Of a stretch of DNA of 64,000 bases, positions 37,401 through 42,508 are shown piece by piece. Source of the stretch: Dryocola sp036489025. Its GTDB lineage: Bacteria > Pseudomonadota > Gammaproteobacteria > Enterobacterales > Enterobacteriaceae. The notes under the pieces were generated by a model. The model was not told the origin of the DNA, searched no databases, and worked only from the letters and a program-made list of their open reading frames with translations. Position numbers and translations under genes: made by a program. The stretch spans positions 11,045 through 75,044 of the forward strand of contig DASXGN010000032.1 of assembly GCA_036489025.1 (NCBI GenBank), given 5' to 3'. How positions within the stretch are numbered: position 1 is the first letter of the stretch; every line of letters starts with the position of its first letter.

Positions 37401-38000
37401 GTCGGTGATAGTGACGGTACTGCCCGGCTCTGCTGTCCCGGTCACCGTTTTACCGTCAGCAGAAACGTTAAGGTTTGTTGGGGCCGTTGGCGGCGTTTTA
37501 TCTCCACCAGGATCCGGGGTGCCGGGGTTGCCGCCGTTATTACCGTTGTTAGCGTTATCGTCCCCGCCGCCACCTCCGCCGCCACCGCTTCCGGCGGCGA
37601 TGCCGATCCCGGCCGCTACGGCCAGACCGCCCAGAACCCACGGCCAAACTGCGCCGCCGCCCTCATGTGCGCCCGTGGCGGCCATCAGTTCGTCAATATT
37701 GGCGATTTGTTCGAAGTGGAACGCCGTATCCGTATCCTGCACCCACCACAGCACGCCGTCGCTGCCTTCAAGCACCAGTTGGTTACCGCCCTGGTCGGCG
37801 AAGGCGTAGAAGTTTTTGACCGTGATAACTTCGCCGTCTTTCAGGGTGATAACCATGTCCTGATTCGAGCGGGTAATGCTGGCGATATCCGCTCGCTCGG
37901 CTTTAAGTTCAACAATGGAAGGAGAGCTCAGGGTAATTTCAGAGGCTTCAACGTTATTCGTTACGCCGGTTAATTTTGAGATGATTGATATTGAAGGCAT
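25404..38000 (-). CDS. bapA: Giant BapA-type biofilm adhesin secreted by type I secretion
   Basis: A ~4198-residue surface adhesin. I chose the ATG at 37998-38000 (MPSISIISKLTG) because GGAG lies 8 bases upstream and it matches the BapA-type N-terminus; the ATG 39 bp further upstream has no ribosome site. Order: N-terminal BapA-like domain (~1-115), hydrophobic WPWVLGGLAVAAGIGIAAG and Gly/Asn-rich hinge (~120-165), about 32 bacterial Ig-like repeats (~168-3303), then three VCBS-like modules each with YGTLxI..DGxYTY. The C-terminal type I secretion region carries GGNGADTWNNF and LTQGDKINVHDLL. Salmonella BapA (about 3800 residues) sits at the same ssrA-smpB site and drives biofilm formation. 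Exact ligands cannot be read from sequence. Confidence 0.92.
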   Translation of the reverse strand: MPSISIISKLTGVTNNVEASEITLSSPSIVELKAERADIASITRSNQDMVITLKDGEVITVKNFYAFADQGGNQLVLEGSDGVLWWVQDTDTAFHFEQIANIDELMAATGAHEGGGAVWPWVLGGLAVAAGIGIAAGSGGGGGGGGDDNANNGNNGGNPGTPDPGGDKTPPTAPTNLNVSADGKTVTGTAEPGSTVTITDGNGKVIGTGTAGSDGHFTVPLTDPKISGEDLNAHATDPSGNNGPSSSVTAPNIPLPDAPTLTNVVDNVIPTVGNVLKNQATNDNTPTLQGKGQAGSTVHIYDNGVEIGKVVVGANGSWSFTPGKALADGSHAFSVTTTNAKGESAHSADFTVTVDTTAPDAPGLNQLKDSTGILTGSISNGMFTDESRPSLGGTGEPGDTVMIFDKGTKIGQVTVGEDGKWSFTPTQPLAEGSHTIYVQQVDPAGNLSLSTSGPTFIVDTTPPPAVSITNVSVNGTTVSGTGEPGSLVTIYGPDNVKLGGPVVVGPNGKFTLTLTPAQTHGESLSAHVQDAAGNVGPDKDFTASASGYPTVPVLNTVTDDVGPSTGTLKNGQSTDDSKPTLSGTAEAGSLVTIYNNGVILGTATTDGTGHWTFTPAQPLADGQHTFTFTATTSNGTSGISGGFTVGVDTVAPVAPGNLDVSDDGKTVTGTAEAGSTVTITDGDGNPLGSATAGSDGKFTVTISPPQINGETLGAAATDPAGNTSGQATVVAPDHVAPDGPIITGLLDNEGTITGQITANGVTNDSTPTLSGTGEAGDTITIFDNGVKISTVTVDGSGNWSFTPTTPLSEGPHTLSVQQTDPAGNTSPIVSGPAFTIDITPPPAVVITDVSVDGSTVTGTAQPGSLVSITGPGNVLLGAPVVADADGKFTITLSPAQTHGESLTAHVQDAAGNAGPDTGFIASDSNFPTVPVLDTVLDDVAPSTGNLSNGQSTNDSTPTLSGTGEVGSIINIFNNGVLLGAAPVDGTGHWTFTPLLPLLNGEHNFTLSATNGSGTSAASAGFTVNVDTQAPAAPTDLDVSADGKTVTGTAEAGSTITITDSNGNAIGSATAGTDGKFTVAISPPQLNGETLGATATDAAGNKGPNTPVVAEDHTPPAAPSDLAVSADGLHVTGSAEAGSTVTITDGNGNILGTGTAGPDGKFDVTPLTPAQDNGETLLVTATDAANNSSPDATVIAQDNTAPDAPTDVKVNEEGTIVTGNAEAGSTVTVTDGDGTTLGTGTADGDGKFSVPITPPQTNGETLDVSATDNAGHTGPATPVEAPDTTAPEVPVITSVYDDVDLNIGNLTNGQTTNDDKPTLTGTAEANSTVKIYDNGTLLTTITADGSGNWSYTPTTALNQGSHNLTVTATDGHGNTGPAASFTVVVDSIAPLTPAITLISDNVGTITGPVANNGVTNDSTPTINGTGEPGSTVTLYNGTDPVTTLVVDSSGTWSYTPATPLPDATYSYTVKATDAAGNTTGSSAVVTITVDTVAPDAPAFTTVIDTTGSITTPLVSGSTTDETRPQITGTGTTGSTITIYDNGNAIGTASVVGGTWTFTPTQPLSEGPHALTAVASDAAGNASTAGSFNLTVDLTPPTAPSILTADGNVGGVAETLISGGSTQTTTPELSGKGEPGATVEIFNNGASLGTTTVDQDGNWTFTTPVLAEGPHSLTAVATDAAGNVGLASPGFNLTVDNTPPVTPAIPIVVDDQAPGLGNIAANGSTNDTTPTFTGTGTAGDTITLYNGAVTLGTTTVRADGSWSFTPSTALPQAQYTVHVVETDPAGNSSQPSGNIVFTVDTTAPDAPIVLNADDDVGAVTGPLPSGSVTDDSTPVFHGTGNAGDTITLYNGSTVVGTAVVGVGGTWTLTPTAPLPNGTLNLTATATDPAGNTSGPSTSFDLTVNSTPLTLPVITEILDNVGAIQTPLVNGSYTDDFSPTLTGTGTVGSTVTVYDTDGTTVLGSAVVGVGGTWSITTSNLGDGAHTLTVRATDAAGNAVGPTAPITLNVDTVDPAAPTGVTISNDGTIVTGSAEANSTVIIKDAGGNEIGRGLADGTGAFTVTVAPAQTHNEALTATAQDRAGNQGDPSDFTGSDSGLPPAPVITNALDDVGTLTGPLDNGKSTDDTTPTLNGTAEAGATVNVYQDGVLLGTTVADGTGAWTYPITTALSEGPHSFTVSQTVEVLGVSETSGQSPNFTLTVDMTAPTAPLLTSVTDDVAPGIGNVDTGQPTNDARPTFNGTGEAGSTISIFNNGTLLGTAVVTAGGTWSYTPASGLSDGNHTITFSSADAAGNTTPGANSFNLIVDTGTPTAPVITGAIDDNGTVEIPILSGQPTNDGTPTLNGTAEANSVITLSDNGKVIGTTTSDENGAWNFTPTTPLVDGSHSLTVTVTDAAGNVSPPSDAFNVVVDTVAPIVPLIVTVIDDQTVIGTNTPLTNGQLTKDSQPTLNGTSEANATITIKDGTTVLGTATANASGAWSFTPAAPLGQGSHTLTVTATDVAGNTSNPSSSFVVTVDSVAPNAPVILTVTDNTAPVTGPITSGQPTNETRPAITGTGEVGSTITVYDGSTALGTTVVGAGGTWSFTPAAPLGTGSHPLTVTATDTAGNVSAPSGNFNVVVDTTAPVAPAITIVADDVGTVTGNLTSGQVTDDSRPALTGTAEANAIITVYDNGSAIGTAQANGSGAWSFTPGTALGNGSHALTVTATDAAGNVSPPSGPFNVIVDTQAPTSPIVIQAVDDVGPVTGNLVSGQSTNDKQPALSGTAEANSTVKIYDNGALIGTVTASGTGTWSFTPGTALSEGVHVFTATSTDAAGNLGSVSAGFTLNIDSIAPTTPLLTSVVDDVAGGVFNGPLTNGQVTNDARPTLNGTAEVGSTITILDGGTAIGTVTVPAGGVWSFTPTTPLTGGSHTLTVTATDAAGNVSSPTAGFTVVVDTTAPTLPVISSIVDDVGSITGPITNLPTNDTLPTLNGTAEAGATVNIFDNGVLLGSAVANGSGVWTYTPTVPLTEGNHSFTVTATDTAGNTSGASLPSAIVVDITPPAAPTGMVVNGTGTTVTGTAEAGSTVTITSSTGTVLGTATADGTGSFSVTISPAQTSGQALIAVAQDSAGNLGASAGFTAPFTGVPGVPIISSVVDDTSPQTGTVGNGQSTNDTTPTLNGTAQAGATVNVYNNGVLMGTTTANGSGVWSYTPTGNLSEGSHAFTATATNANGTGSPSAAATVIVDTIAPTIPTAVISADGTTVSGVAEANSTVTITLPGGITVTTTANASGAYSTTLPTRQIDGESLSVNATDAAGNTSPSFSLTAPVLPLAADNNVVNLDLTTDAQTTSAHYSDYGTLLVGALGNVASVLGSDTAQVGFTIADGGTGNITINAAATGVVLSLLNTLEVAIQKYDSATGTWSTIIDSSLPQFANLLTLGASGVTLDITGLGGGTYRVLSYNTSLLATGSLTSLDVSVVQTSAGTITSGTTHPGNVITDIDPSGGQDTAPAGTVVSSVTNSQGVVTTVGAGGADIQGLYGTLHINQDGSYTYTLTNTSASVIGRTENFTYTISHSGASSSAQLVVTLGNGAPASTVTATDNTAALTYSTDVEAVNHGASQQNGFSVVGVGLGNVLSLNVLANMANPIIFDVDNGSTRTMTLQASVGGVALLSTFDLYVYKFNDVTQQFEQYQVVKTWLTAPLLGGSSGQLTMTLPGGEYLFLLNNASGVTVLTSYTLNILQDHTYAVDSVSATTTGNVMADDIAPAGSHVTQVNGVAVAASGTTVINGQYGTLTIDANGNYTYKLNGGQGADSIKTPDSFVYTVTAPNGDTGTASLNVTATPHTVDAIDDTSSLMSIATAQNTAAYSDTSVGTASWNAALLVGTSGNGSGTFVVDSNTVLHNPVLHFSIASLLPLGGVGVTWTLSDGTGVVKTGSFSGAALLGGVANVDLTGMDLHSGTWTLSYTGTAGALGVGNITITPSVTGTAVDLDSYSTLSGSTVHGNLYDGSDAAGAVDQLGSVHTLMTITGFNGSTATLNPLTNSSATATIQGHYGTLQIGIDGSYTYTLNSGVSPASITTRETFTYSLNDQNGHTDSATLTINMNPQFVSTAQSDVINGSVYSDTLVYHLLNSSDATGGNGADTWNNFSLTQGDKINVHDLLTGWNGSQSTLGNYLNVTTSGNNTVISIDRDGTGSTYHSTTLVTLENTHTTLDELVQQNHIIT
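28090..37497 (-). repeat. Tandem Ig-like repeat array of BapA (about 32 units)
   Basis: By my count of domain starts (P-x-x-P motifs following VDTxAP linkers) there are about 22 long units of ~100 residues and 10 short units of ~85. Long units carry xxDDVGxxTGxLxxGQxTND, PTLxGTAEAGSTV and GxWSFTPxxxLxxGSH; short units carry VSADGKTVTGTAEAGSTVTITDGNG. Short units concentrate in the N-terminal third and the last 600 residues. Repeat sequences diverge at the protein level, so the array is not freshly amplified. Reverse-strand open frames throughout are a by-product of its biased codons. Confidence 0.85.
34659..36926 (-). repeat. Two tandem 1134-bp four-domain super-repeats inside bapA
   Basis: Two consecutive blocks (35793-36926 and 34659-35792) each encode exactly 378 residues in the same order: long unit, short PPPAV(S/V)IT unit, long (Y/F)PTVPVL unit, short unit. 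Shared marks include TPPPAV, AHVQDAAGN-x-GPD and LDVS-x-DGKTVTGTAEAGST. The blocks differ at many residues, so the duplication is old or has been shaped by selection, yet length has been held exactly. Confidence 0.8.
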
Positions 38001-38795
38001 TGTGATCACTCCAGTCGATGTGAACGTGGGTGTAGTCATTGATTGTGCTTAAGCAAGCAAATATTTTGCTGGGACAAAATGTTAAAAAATTAGGTCATCT
38101 TTAAATTTATAAGCGAGCGGATCCCGACATCGCAATATCGATGACTGACGCTGTTGATTAATGTTGTTTTTATGCTAGTGGCCTTAGGCTATATAAATGT
38201 CAGATTCATGCTTTTTTATCATTCCAGTCTGGGGATAGTGATGATATAGACAGGAATAAATAAAAGCGCAAATTAAGCAATATTTAAATGATGTTTAAGT
38301 TTTGGTTAAGTGAATGGGTGTGGGGAAGGAGAGTTTAATGGTGGGTTTTTTATAAAAAATGAAACGCTAAGGTGGGCTCTATTTAAATTTTTGATTTTTA
38401 AATGTTTTATTTTAAAATGGCAGTTGGGCAAGAGTAAGTTATACTTCGAATGGATTTTTGTATAACTCCCCATTAAAATAGGGTTATTAAGGCGCTGATA
38501 TATTTATAACCCCCCTCTTTTGGCTCCGACTAATACTTCGGTTAAATTGTAAAAGTGATACCTGTGCGATAAATAACTCAGCGGGTAAACATGAAACATA
38601 ATATATCTTTGCCGTAAAAATTAGTTAGTAGCCGAAATTTATTAAATTAAAAGGTGCAGCCCCGTTATTTAATAATCAGCGTGCGGAAGTTATTGTCTGG
38701 AATGGTTAACGACAAAACAGGAGGGACGTTTCGGGCATTAAAAAGGCCCTTCTTACGAAGAGCCTGGTAGAATATATCGTGCCGGGGGAAGAAAA
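38001..38795. promoter_or_regulatory. AT-rich upstream region of bapA, with a CsgD-box-like site
   Basis: This 795-bp gene-free region separates bapA from smpB. On the minus strand ATGGGGAGTTA (38463-38473) matches 9 of 11 positions of the published CsgD box CGGGKGAGNKA; a weaker match lies near 38506-38516. The core ATAAC-(n)-CCC appears three times at 38462, 38481 (inverted) and 38506. Salmonella bapA is activated by CsgD. The site is ~460 bp from the start codon, so direct action is uncertain. I see no gene. Confidence 0.45.
38739..38767 (-). terminator. smpB terminator
   Basis: On the minus strand AGGCTCTTC / GAAGGGCCT (38757-38765 and 38744-38752), with one G-T wobble and a 4-nt loop, is followed by a run of Ts. 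It lies about 30 bp after the smpB stop. Confidence 0.78.
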
Positions 38796-39278
38796 TTAAC
38801 GGCCCGCGTGCTTCATAATACGGGCCTTGTCCAGCGCCCACTCGCGGTCTTTCACGTCGGTACGCTTGTCGTGCTGCTTCTTGCCTTTAGCAACGCCAAT
38901 TTTCACTTTGCACCAGGCGTTTTTCCAGTACATGGAAAGAGCCACCACGGTGTAACCATCACGATTAATACGGCCGTAAAGGTTGTCCAGTTCGCGCTGG
39001 TTTAACAGCAGCTTACGGGTGCGGGTGGGATCGCAGACTACGTGGCTTGAGGCGACGTTCAGCGGTGTGAAATTGGCGCCGAATAAGAAGGCTTCACCAT
39101 CTTTCAGAATGACGTAGCTATCGCTAATGTTGGCCTTCCCGGCGCGCAGAGTTTTTACTTCCCAGCCTTGCAGTACGAGACCCGCTTCAAACTCATCTTC
39201 GATAAAGTATTCGTGACGGGCGCGCTTGTTCTGCGCAATGGTGGCTGAGCCTGGTTTGTGTGCTTTTTTCTTTGTCAT
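38796..39278 (-). CDS. smpB: SsrA-binding protein SmpB
   Basis: A 160-residue partner of tmRNA that binds its tRNA-like domain and occupies the decoding centre during ribosome rescue. Conserved blocks include NKRARHEYFIEDEFEAGLVL, GWEVKTLRAGKANISDSY and the C-terminal tail KGKKQHDKRTDVKDREW. I chose the ATG at 39276-39278 (MTKKKAHKPG), giving the E. coli length. ssrA is on the same strand beyond the bap genes, showing that the bap locus sits between two functionally linked genes. Confidence 0.97.
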   Translation of the reverse strand: MTKKKAHKPGSATIAQNKRARHEYFIEDEFEAGLVLQGWEVKTLRAGKANISDSYVILKDGEAFLFGANFTPLNVASSHVVCDPTRTRKLLLNQRELDNLYGRINRDGYTVVALSMYWKNAWCKVKIGVAKGKKQHDKRTDVKDREWALDKARIMKHAGR

Positions 39279-39433
39279 AGTGCTGCTCAGTATACGCAAT
39301 CAAGAGTTCAAAGACACCCCGCGCAACTCACGGGCGGAAAGGGCACATCTTAACATGCCTGCGAGCTAAGAGTTTTTCTTTGCTTGGCTATAAATGATAT
39401 TATTTGCCGGTTGGATGACTCACAGGAATAGAC

Positions 39434-39871
39434 ATGCCTCAGATTAGCCGTACTGCTCTGGTGCCTTATAGCGCGGAGCAGATGTATCAGTTAGTGAATG
39501 ACGTGAATTCCTACCCGGACTTTTTACCAGGCTGCACCGGTAGCAGGGTGCTTGATGCTTCCGCCAGCCAAATGACCGCCGCGGTAGACGTATCGAAAGC
39601 GGGGATCAGCAAAACGTTCACCACGCGTAATACATTAACCAGTAACCAGAGCATTTTGATGCATCTTGTCGATGGGCCTTTTAAGTCGCTAATGGGCGGC
39701 TGGAAGTTTACCCCACTGTCCGCCGATGCCTGCCGAATTGAGTTCCAGCTTGATTTCGAGTTTACCAACAAGCTTATCGAGCTGGCCTTTGGCCGAATCT
39801 TTAAAGAGCTGGCGGGCAGCATGGTGCAGGCTTTCACCGTGCGGGCCAAAGAGGTTTACAGCGTTGCCTGA
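39434..39871 (+). CDS. ratA: Toxin-antitoxin-like protein RatA (START/polyketide cyclase family)
   Basis: A 145-residue START-like protein (COQ10/RatA family). MPQISRTALVPYSAEQMYQLVNDV, DFLPGCTGSRVL and DFEFTNKLIELAFGRIFKELA are nearly identical to E. coli RatA. In E. coli it has been reported to block 70S formation when overproduced; its relatives bind ubiquinone, so the natural role is debated. It is divergent from smpB, as in E. coli, and ratB follows with an 8-bp overlap. Confidence 0.93.
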   Translation: MPQISRTALVPYSAEQMYQLVNDVNSYPDFLPGCTGSRVLDASASQMTAAVDVSKAGISKTFTTRNTLTSNQSILMHLVDGPFKSLMGGWKFTPLSADACRIEFQLDFEFTNKLIELAFGRIFKELAGSMVQAFTVRAKEVYSVA

Positions 39872-40154
39872 TATCAAGGTTGAAGTGGTCTACGCGCTGC
39901 CTGAAAAGCAGTATTTGCGTCAGGTCAAACTGGCGCAGGGTAGCACGGTAAAGCAGGCGATCGAAGGATCCGGCCTGCTGGAACTGCGCGACGATATCGA
40001 TCTGGATAAGAATAAGGTAGGGATTTTTAGCCGCCCGGTGAAGCTGAGCGATGAAGTGAGCGAAGGTGACAGGGTGGAGATTTATCGCCCGCTGATTGCC
40101 GATCCCAAAGAGCTAAGACGGCAGCGAGCCGAACGCTCGGCTAATAAAGAATAA
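39864..40154 (+). CDS. ratB: RnfH/RatB family ubiquitin-like protein
   Basis: A 96-residue beta-grasp (ubiquitin-like) protein. VEVVYALPEKQYLRQVKL, ELRDDIDLDKNKVGIFSRP and VEIYRPLIADPKELRRQRAE are conserved. I infer a TTG start at 39864-39866: it is preceded by GAGG at proper spacing, overlaps ratA by 8 bp and restores the 96-residue E. coli length. An in-frame ATG at 39726 would add 46 residues that merely shadow ratA. Function is unknown. Confidence 0.88.
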   Translation: MPDIKVEVVYALPEKQYLRQVKLAQGSTVKQAIEGSGLLELRDDIDLDKNKVGIFSRPVKLSDEVSEGDRVEIYRPLIADPKELRRQRAERSANKE

Positions 40155-40180
40155 AAAAGGCGCTTAGAGCGCCTTTTTTG
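40153..40180. terminator. Bidirectional terminator between ratB and bamE
   Basis: A 12-bp perfect stem AAAAAAGGCGCT / AGCGCCTTTTTT (40153-40164 and 40168-40179) with a 3-nt loop serves the converging genes. Confidence 0.9.
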
Positions 40181-40195
40181 TTTTTGAGTCTGACC

Positions 40196-40540
40196 TTACT
40201 GATTTTGTTCCAGCTTAGGTTTGTTGTCGATGTTGGTCAAAACGCCGCTGGTGTTGAAGGTCAGCGTCAGCGTTTGCTGCGTTACGCCTTCATGGCCAGG
40301 CTGCTGACGGAACACGTAGAACCAGGTGTTGGTGCCGAACGGATCGGTCATCATCGGTGTTCCCAGGGCATAAGCAACCTGCTGTTGAGTCATACCGGTA
40401 CGGATCTTCGATACATCGTTCTGTGTCAGGTAGTTCCCCTGGTTGATATCGGGGCGGTAAACCACTCGCTCCAGAGTGGAACAGCCTGCGGTCAACATCA
40501 GGAGAACCGCTGCGGCAGCAGTCAGCATTTTACAGCGCAT
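40196..40540 (-). CDS. bamE: Outer membrane protein assembly factor BamE
   Basis: A 114-residue outer-membrane lipoprotein of the BAM complex (formerly SmpA). The lipobox is MLTAGC near residue 20, and the mature part starts STLERVVYRPDINQGNYL. The TGMTQQQVAYALGTPMMTDPFGTNTWFYVFR block is the BamE fold that contacts BamA and BamD. It is convergent with ratB and upstream-oriented away from recN, as in E. coli. Confidence 0.96.
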   Translation of the reverse strand: MRCKMLTAAAAVLLMLTAGCSTLERVVYRPDINQGNYLTQNDVSKIRTGMTQQQVAYALGTPMMTDPFGTNTWFYVFRQQPGHEGVTQQTLTLTFNTSGVLTNIDNKPKLEQNQ

Positions 40541-40760
40541 AATGATTTGATTCCTTTTCGGGCCCGAGCAGCACGTGGCTCATTCGTAATATGCCGATGA
40601 TAATAAACCTTTTCGCAGTTTAAAACCTTAAGGCGCTCAACTCAGACCGTGAGAGGCCAAAAAAGTTGGCTTAAAAGCTGCTCAATTCCCGGTTTATGAG
40701 CCATGTGCTGTTTTTTTAAGCGATGGCCGCCGCTCGATATCATCAAGCCGACAATCTTAA

Positions 40761-42422
40761 TCAGGCCGCCAGCAGCTCTTTCGCATTGGCAAGCGTATTG
40801 CGTGTTACCGCGCTGCCGCCGAGCAGGCGCGCCAGCTCTTGCAGGCGTGAACGTTTATCCAGCGGCTGCATGTGAGTTTCAGTCATTGCCCCGTCCGTTT
40901 CTTTGCTGACGAAGAAGTGATGGTGGCCGCAGCCGGCAACCTGCGGCAGGTGCGTCACGCACATCACCTGGGTAGATTCGCCCAGCTGGCGGAGAAGTTT
41001 GCCTACTACCGCCGCCGTCGGCCCGCTGATGCCCACGTCAACCTCATCGAAAATAAGCGCCGGGGTTTCCATCTTACGGGCGGTGATGACCTGAATAGCC
41101 AATGCGATGCGTGACAGCTCGCCGCCGGAAGCCACTTTAGCCAGCGGCTGCAAAGGCTGCCCCGGGTTGGTGCTGACGCGGAAATCGATCCGGTCGGCAC
41201 CTTCGGCGGTGAGATGATTTTCATTAAATGCCACGTCGATGGCCAGCTTGCCGTGCGGCATGGAAAGCGAATGCATGCTTTCAGTGATGAGCTGGCATAG
41301 CTCAGCGGCGAAATAAGCGCGACGTTCGTGAAGCTCACGCGCTACGGTTAATGCCTGCTGATGATGCAATGCCACCGCCTGCATGAGCTCATCCTGCGAA
41401 CTGGCCTGATCGTCCAGCTGCTGCTGTTCATCGAGCAGTTTTTGGTGGAACAGCGGCAGCTCTTCCGGGGAAATATGGTGCTTACGAGCGAGCGAGATCT
41501 GCCGGGAGATACGCTGCTCCAGTTCATAAAGGCGGTTCGGATCGAGATCCAAACGATCGCAGTAATGGCGCAGCTCATCGCTGGCTTCTGAGATCTGGAT
41601 GGCCGCCTCTTCAAGCATCTCCAGCACGCCGGAGAGTTTACCGTCTAACCCGGCAAGCTCGGTCATCAGCTGGCGCGCGGTGTAGAGCTGGCTTTGCAGA
41701 TTGCTTTCTTCGCCGTCGGCAAGAAGATTGAGCGCCTGCTGGCTGGTGGACAGCAGCTGGCCGCTGTTAGCGAGACGCTTGTACTCTTCGTCAATTTGTT
41801 CGAACTCCCCGGCGACCGGGGAAAATTCGTTAAGTTCTTTGAGCTGATATTGCAGCAGTTCGGCACGCGCGGCGCGCTCCTGGGAGAGCTGCTGATGCTG
41901 AGCCAGATCGCGACAGCTTTGGTGCCACGCGCGGTAACGTTCGGCCATTTGTGCGGCCAGCGCGTGCTCGCCCGCGTAGCCGTCCAGCAGATTTTTCTGG
42001 TGTTCGGGTTTTAGCAGAAGCTGGTGCGCATGCTGACCGTGAATTTGAATCAGCAGCTGCCCAAGCTCGCGTAGCTGCGAAAGTGGAACGGCGGTGCCGT
42101 TGATAAACCCGCGTGAACGTCCGTCGCTGCTGATAACGCGGCGTAAGAGACATTCCCGGCCGTCTTCAAGCTGATTTTCTTCCAGCCAGCGTAGAGCAGC
42201 CGGCGTGTCTTTCAGGGAAAAGCGAGCGCACAGGTCAGCGCGGCTGGCATCCTGACGAACCATGTCCGCCTCTGCGCGACCGCCCAGACACAACCCTAAG
42301 GCATCAATCGCAATGGATTTACCGGCACCGGTTTCGCCGGTGATGGCCGTCATGCCGTGGTGAAAATCGATTTCCAGTTCACGAACGATTGCGAAATTGC
42401 TGATGGTGAGTTGAGCCAGCAT
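40761..42422 (-). CDS. recN: DNA repair protein RecN
   Basis: A 553-residue SMC-like ATPase acting in double-strand-break repair. Walker A is ITGETGAGKSIAIDAL (~residues 30-45), central coiled coils run ~170-370, and the C-terminal head has VASGGELSRIALAIQV and Walker B ALIFDEVDVGISG. I chose the ATG at 42420-42422 (MLAQLTIS), behind AGGAAGG, giving the E. coli length. Two perfect LexA boxes and one imperfect one lie just upstream, so strong SOS induction is expected. Confidence 0.97.
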   Translation of the reverse strand: MLAQLTISNFAIVRELEIDFHHGMTAITGETGAGKSIAIDALGLCLGGRAEADMVRQDASRADLCARFSLKDTPAALRWLEENQLEDGRECLLRRVISSDGRSRGFINGTAVPLSQLRELGQLLIQIHGQHAHQLLLKPEHQKNLLDGYAGEHALAAQMAERYRAWHQSCRDLAQHQQLSQERAARAELLQYQLKELNEFSPVAGEFEQIDEEYKRLANSGQLLSTSQQALNLLADGEESNLQSQLYTARQLMTELAGLDGKLSGVLEMLEEAAIQISEASDELRHYCDRLDLDPNRLYELEQRISRQISLARKHHISPEELPLFHQKLLDEQQQLDDQASSQDELMQAVALHHQQALTVARELHERRAYFAAELCQLITESMHSLSMPHGKLAIDVAFNENHLTAEGADRIDFRVSTNPGQPLQPLAKVASGGELSRIALAIQVITARKMETPALIFDEVDVGISGPTAAVVGKLLRQLGESTQVMCVTHLPQVAGCGHHHFFVSKETDGAMTETHMQPLDKRSRLQELARLLGGSAVTRNTLANAKELLAA

Positions 42423-42432
42423 AGCCACCTTC

Positions 42433-42488
42433 CTGTATATAACAACATAGCTGTAGTTACGTACAGTATATCCTGGTTATCTATACAG
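42433..42488 (-). promoter_or_regulatory. LexA (SOS) boxes of recN
   Basis: Two perfect CTG-N10-CAG elements occur at 42451-42466 (CTGTAGTTACGTACAG on the plus strand) and 42473-42488 (CTGGTTATCTATACAG). A third, imperfect element is at 42433-42448 (CTG-N10-CAT). Multiple LexA sites of unequal quality match the tightly repressed recN promoter of E. coli. Confidence 0.85.
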
Positions 42489-42508
42489 TAAAGTGGCCTG
42501 GGCAAATT

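Noticed and set aside
28090..37497. Regular repetition that might suggest a CRISPR or satellite array.
   Set aside because: The period is ~300 bp, in frame, and encodes Ig-like domains of a single protein.
26544..37973. Many long plus-strand open frames opposite bapA.
   Set aside because: They mirror the repetitive, GC-rich Ig-like coding sequence and repeat with the same period; no independent gene signals.
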